A model generated the notes under the pieces. That model was not told the origin of the DNA. It searched no databases and was given only the letters and a program-made list of their open reading frames with translations. The position numbers were made by a program, and so were the translations under genes. Below are positions 22,434-22,492 of a DNA stretch of 22,492 nt, one piece after another. How positions within the stretch are numbered: the stretch's first letter is position 1; every line of letters starts with the position of its first letter. The stretch comes from Planctomycetota bacterium (GTDB lineage Bacteria; Planctomycetota; Planctomycetia; Pirellulales; Thermoguttaceae): assembly GCA_018897395.1 (NCBI GenBank), contig JAHIKV010000159.1:1-22492 (forward strand). The letters run 5' to 3'.

Positions 22434-22492
22434 TAGGGTGCGTCCGCGACGCACCGATGTTCTTGTTTGTGGTGCGTCGCGGACGCACCCTA
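22434..22492. repeat. 22-bp perfect inverted repeat at the window end
   Basis: Arms 22434-22455 and 22471-22492 (tagggtgcgtccgcgacgca plus two bases, and its complement) enclose a 15-base AT-rich loop. It reaches the last base of the window, so it may extend further. Confidence 0.85.

Overview
The window looks like a chromosomal segment of a GC-rich planctomycete (Planctomycetota, probably a Pirellulales-like lineage). This is inferred from gene content: a DUF1559 prepilin-like protein with a GFTLVELL leader, a DUF1570 HExxH protein, an ABC ATPase / permease-GldG / DUF4340 operon, a eukaryotic-type UDP-sugar pyrophosphorylase, and a membrane protein with an MRLTLRTLLAYLD start. No rRNA, tRNA, CRISPR array or transposase gene was recognised.

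Layout: (1) 1-853, minus: 3'-truncated TPR membrane protein. (2) 1187-7242, plus: DUF1570 putative metallopeptidase lipoprotein, a coiled-coil protein, a solitary groES translationally close to a secreted prenyltransferase/squalene-oxidase-repeat protein, a nitroreductase and a UDPGP-family pyrophosphorylase. (3) 7404-12778, minus: ABC ATPase, fused ABC-2 permease/GldG, DUF4340 protein, probably one operon for a gliding-type or envelope ABC transporter. (4) 13161-14231, minus: DUF1559 protein. (5) 14340-19035, minus: a defence-type locus with a single-chain Type IIG restriction-modification enzyme followed by a DUF6978-like gene and a DUF1828/DUF1829-like gene. (6) 19320-21560, plus: single-pass membrane protein; then a repeat-filled gap and a conserved small protein (22112-22381).

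The most interesting region is (5). The N-terminal nuclease/methylase half of the Type IIG gene is GC-rich like its surroundings, while the specificity half and the two small genes behind it are clearly AT-richer. Beyond the last small gene lies a 21-codon GC-rich orphan tail matching the C-terminus of the Type IIG enzyme (LVHELYGLTDEEI against LVYELYSLTNEEI). I read this as a specificity-domain replacement that brought in two cargo genes and left the old 3' end behind.

The second theme is an unusually dense load of small repeats: a two-hairpin element with covarying stems, several perfect long palindromes, and arrays of 7-bp units. They fill nearly every intergenic gap and also sit in frame inside three genes (the DUF1570 gene, the Type IIG gene just before methylase motif I, and the linker of the single-pass membrane protein). 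One composite heptamer-core-heptamer element occurs twice, in opposite orientation, on either side of the permease/GldG gene. G+C statements come from hand counts of sample lines, and family names come from memory of protein families, not from searches.
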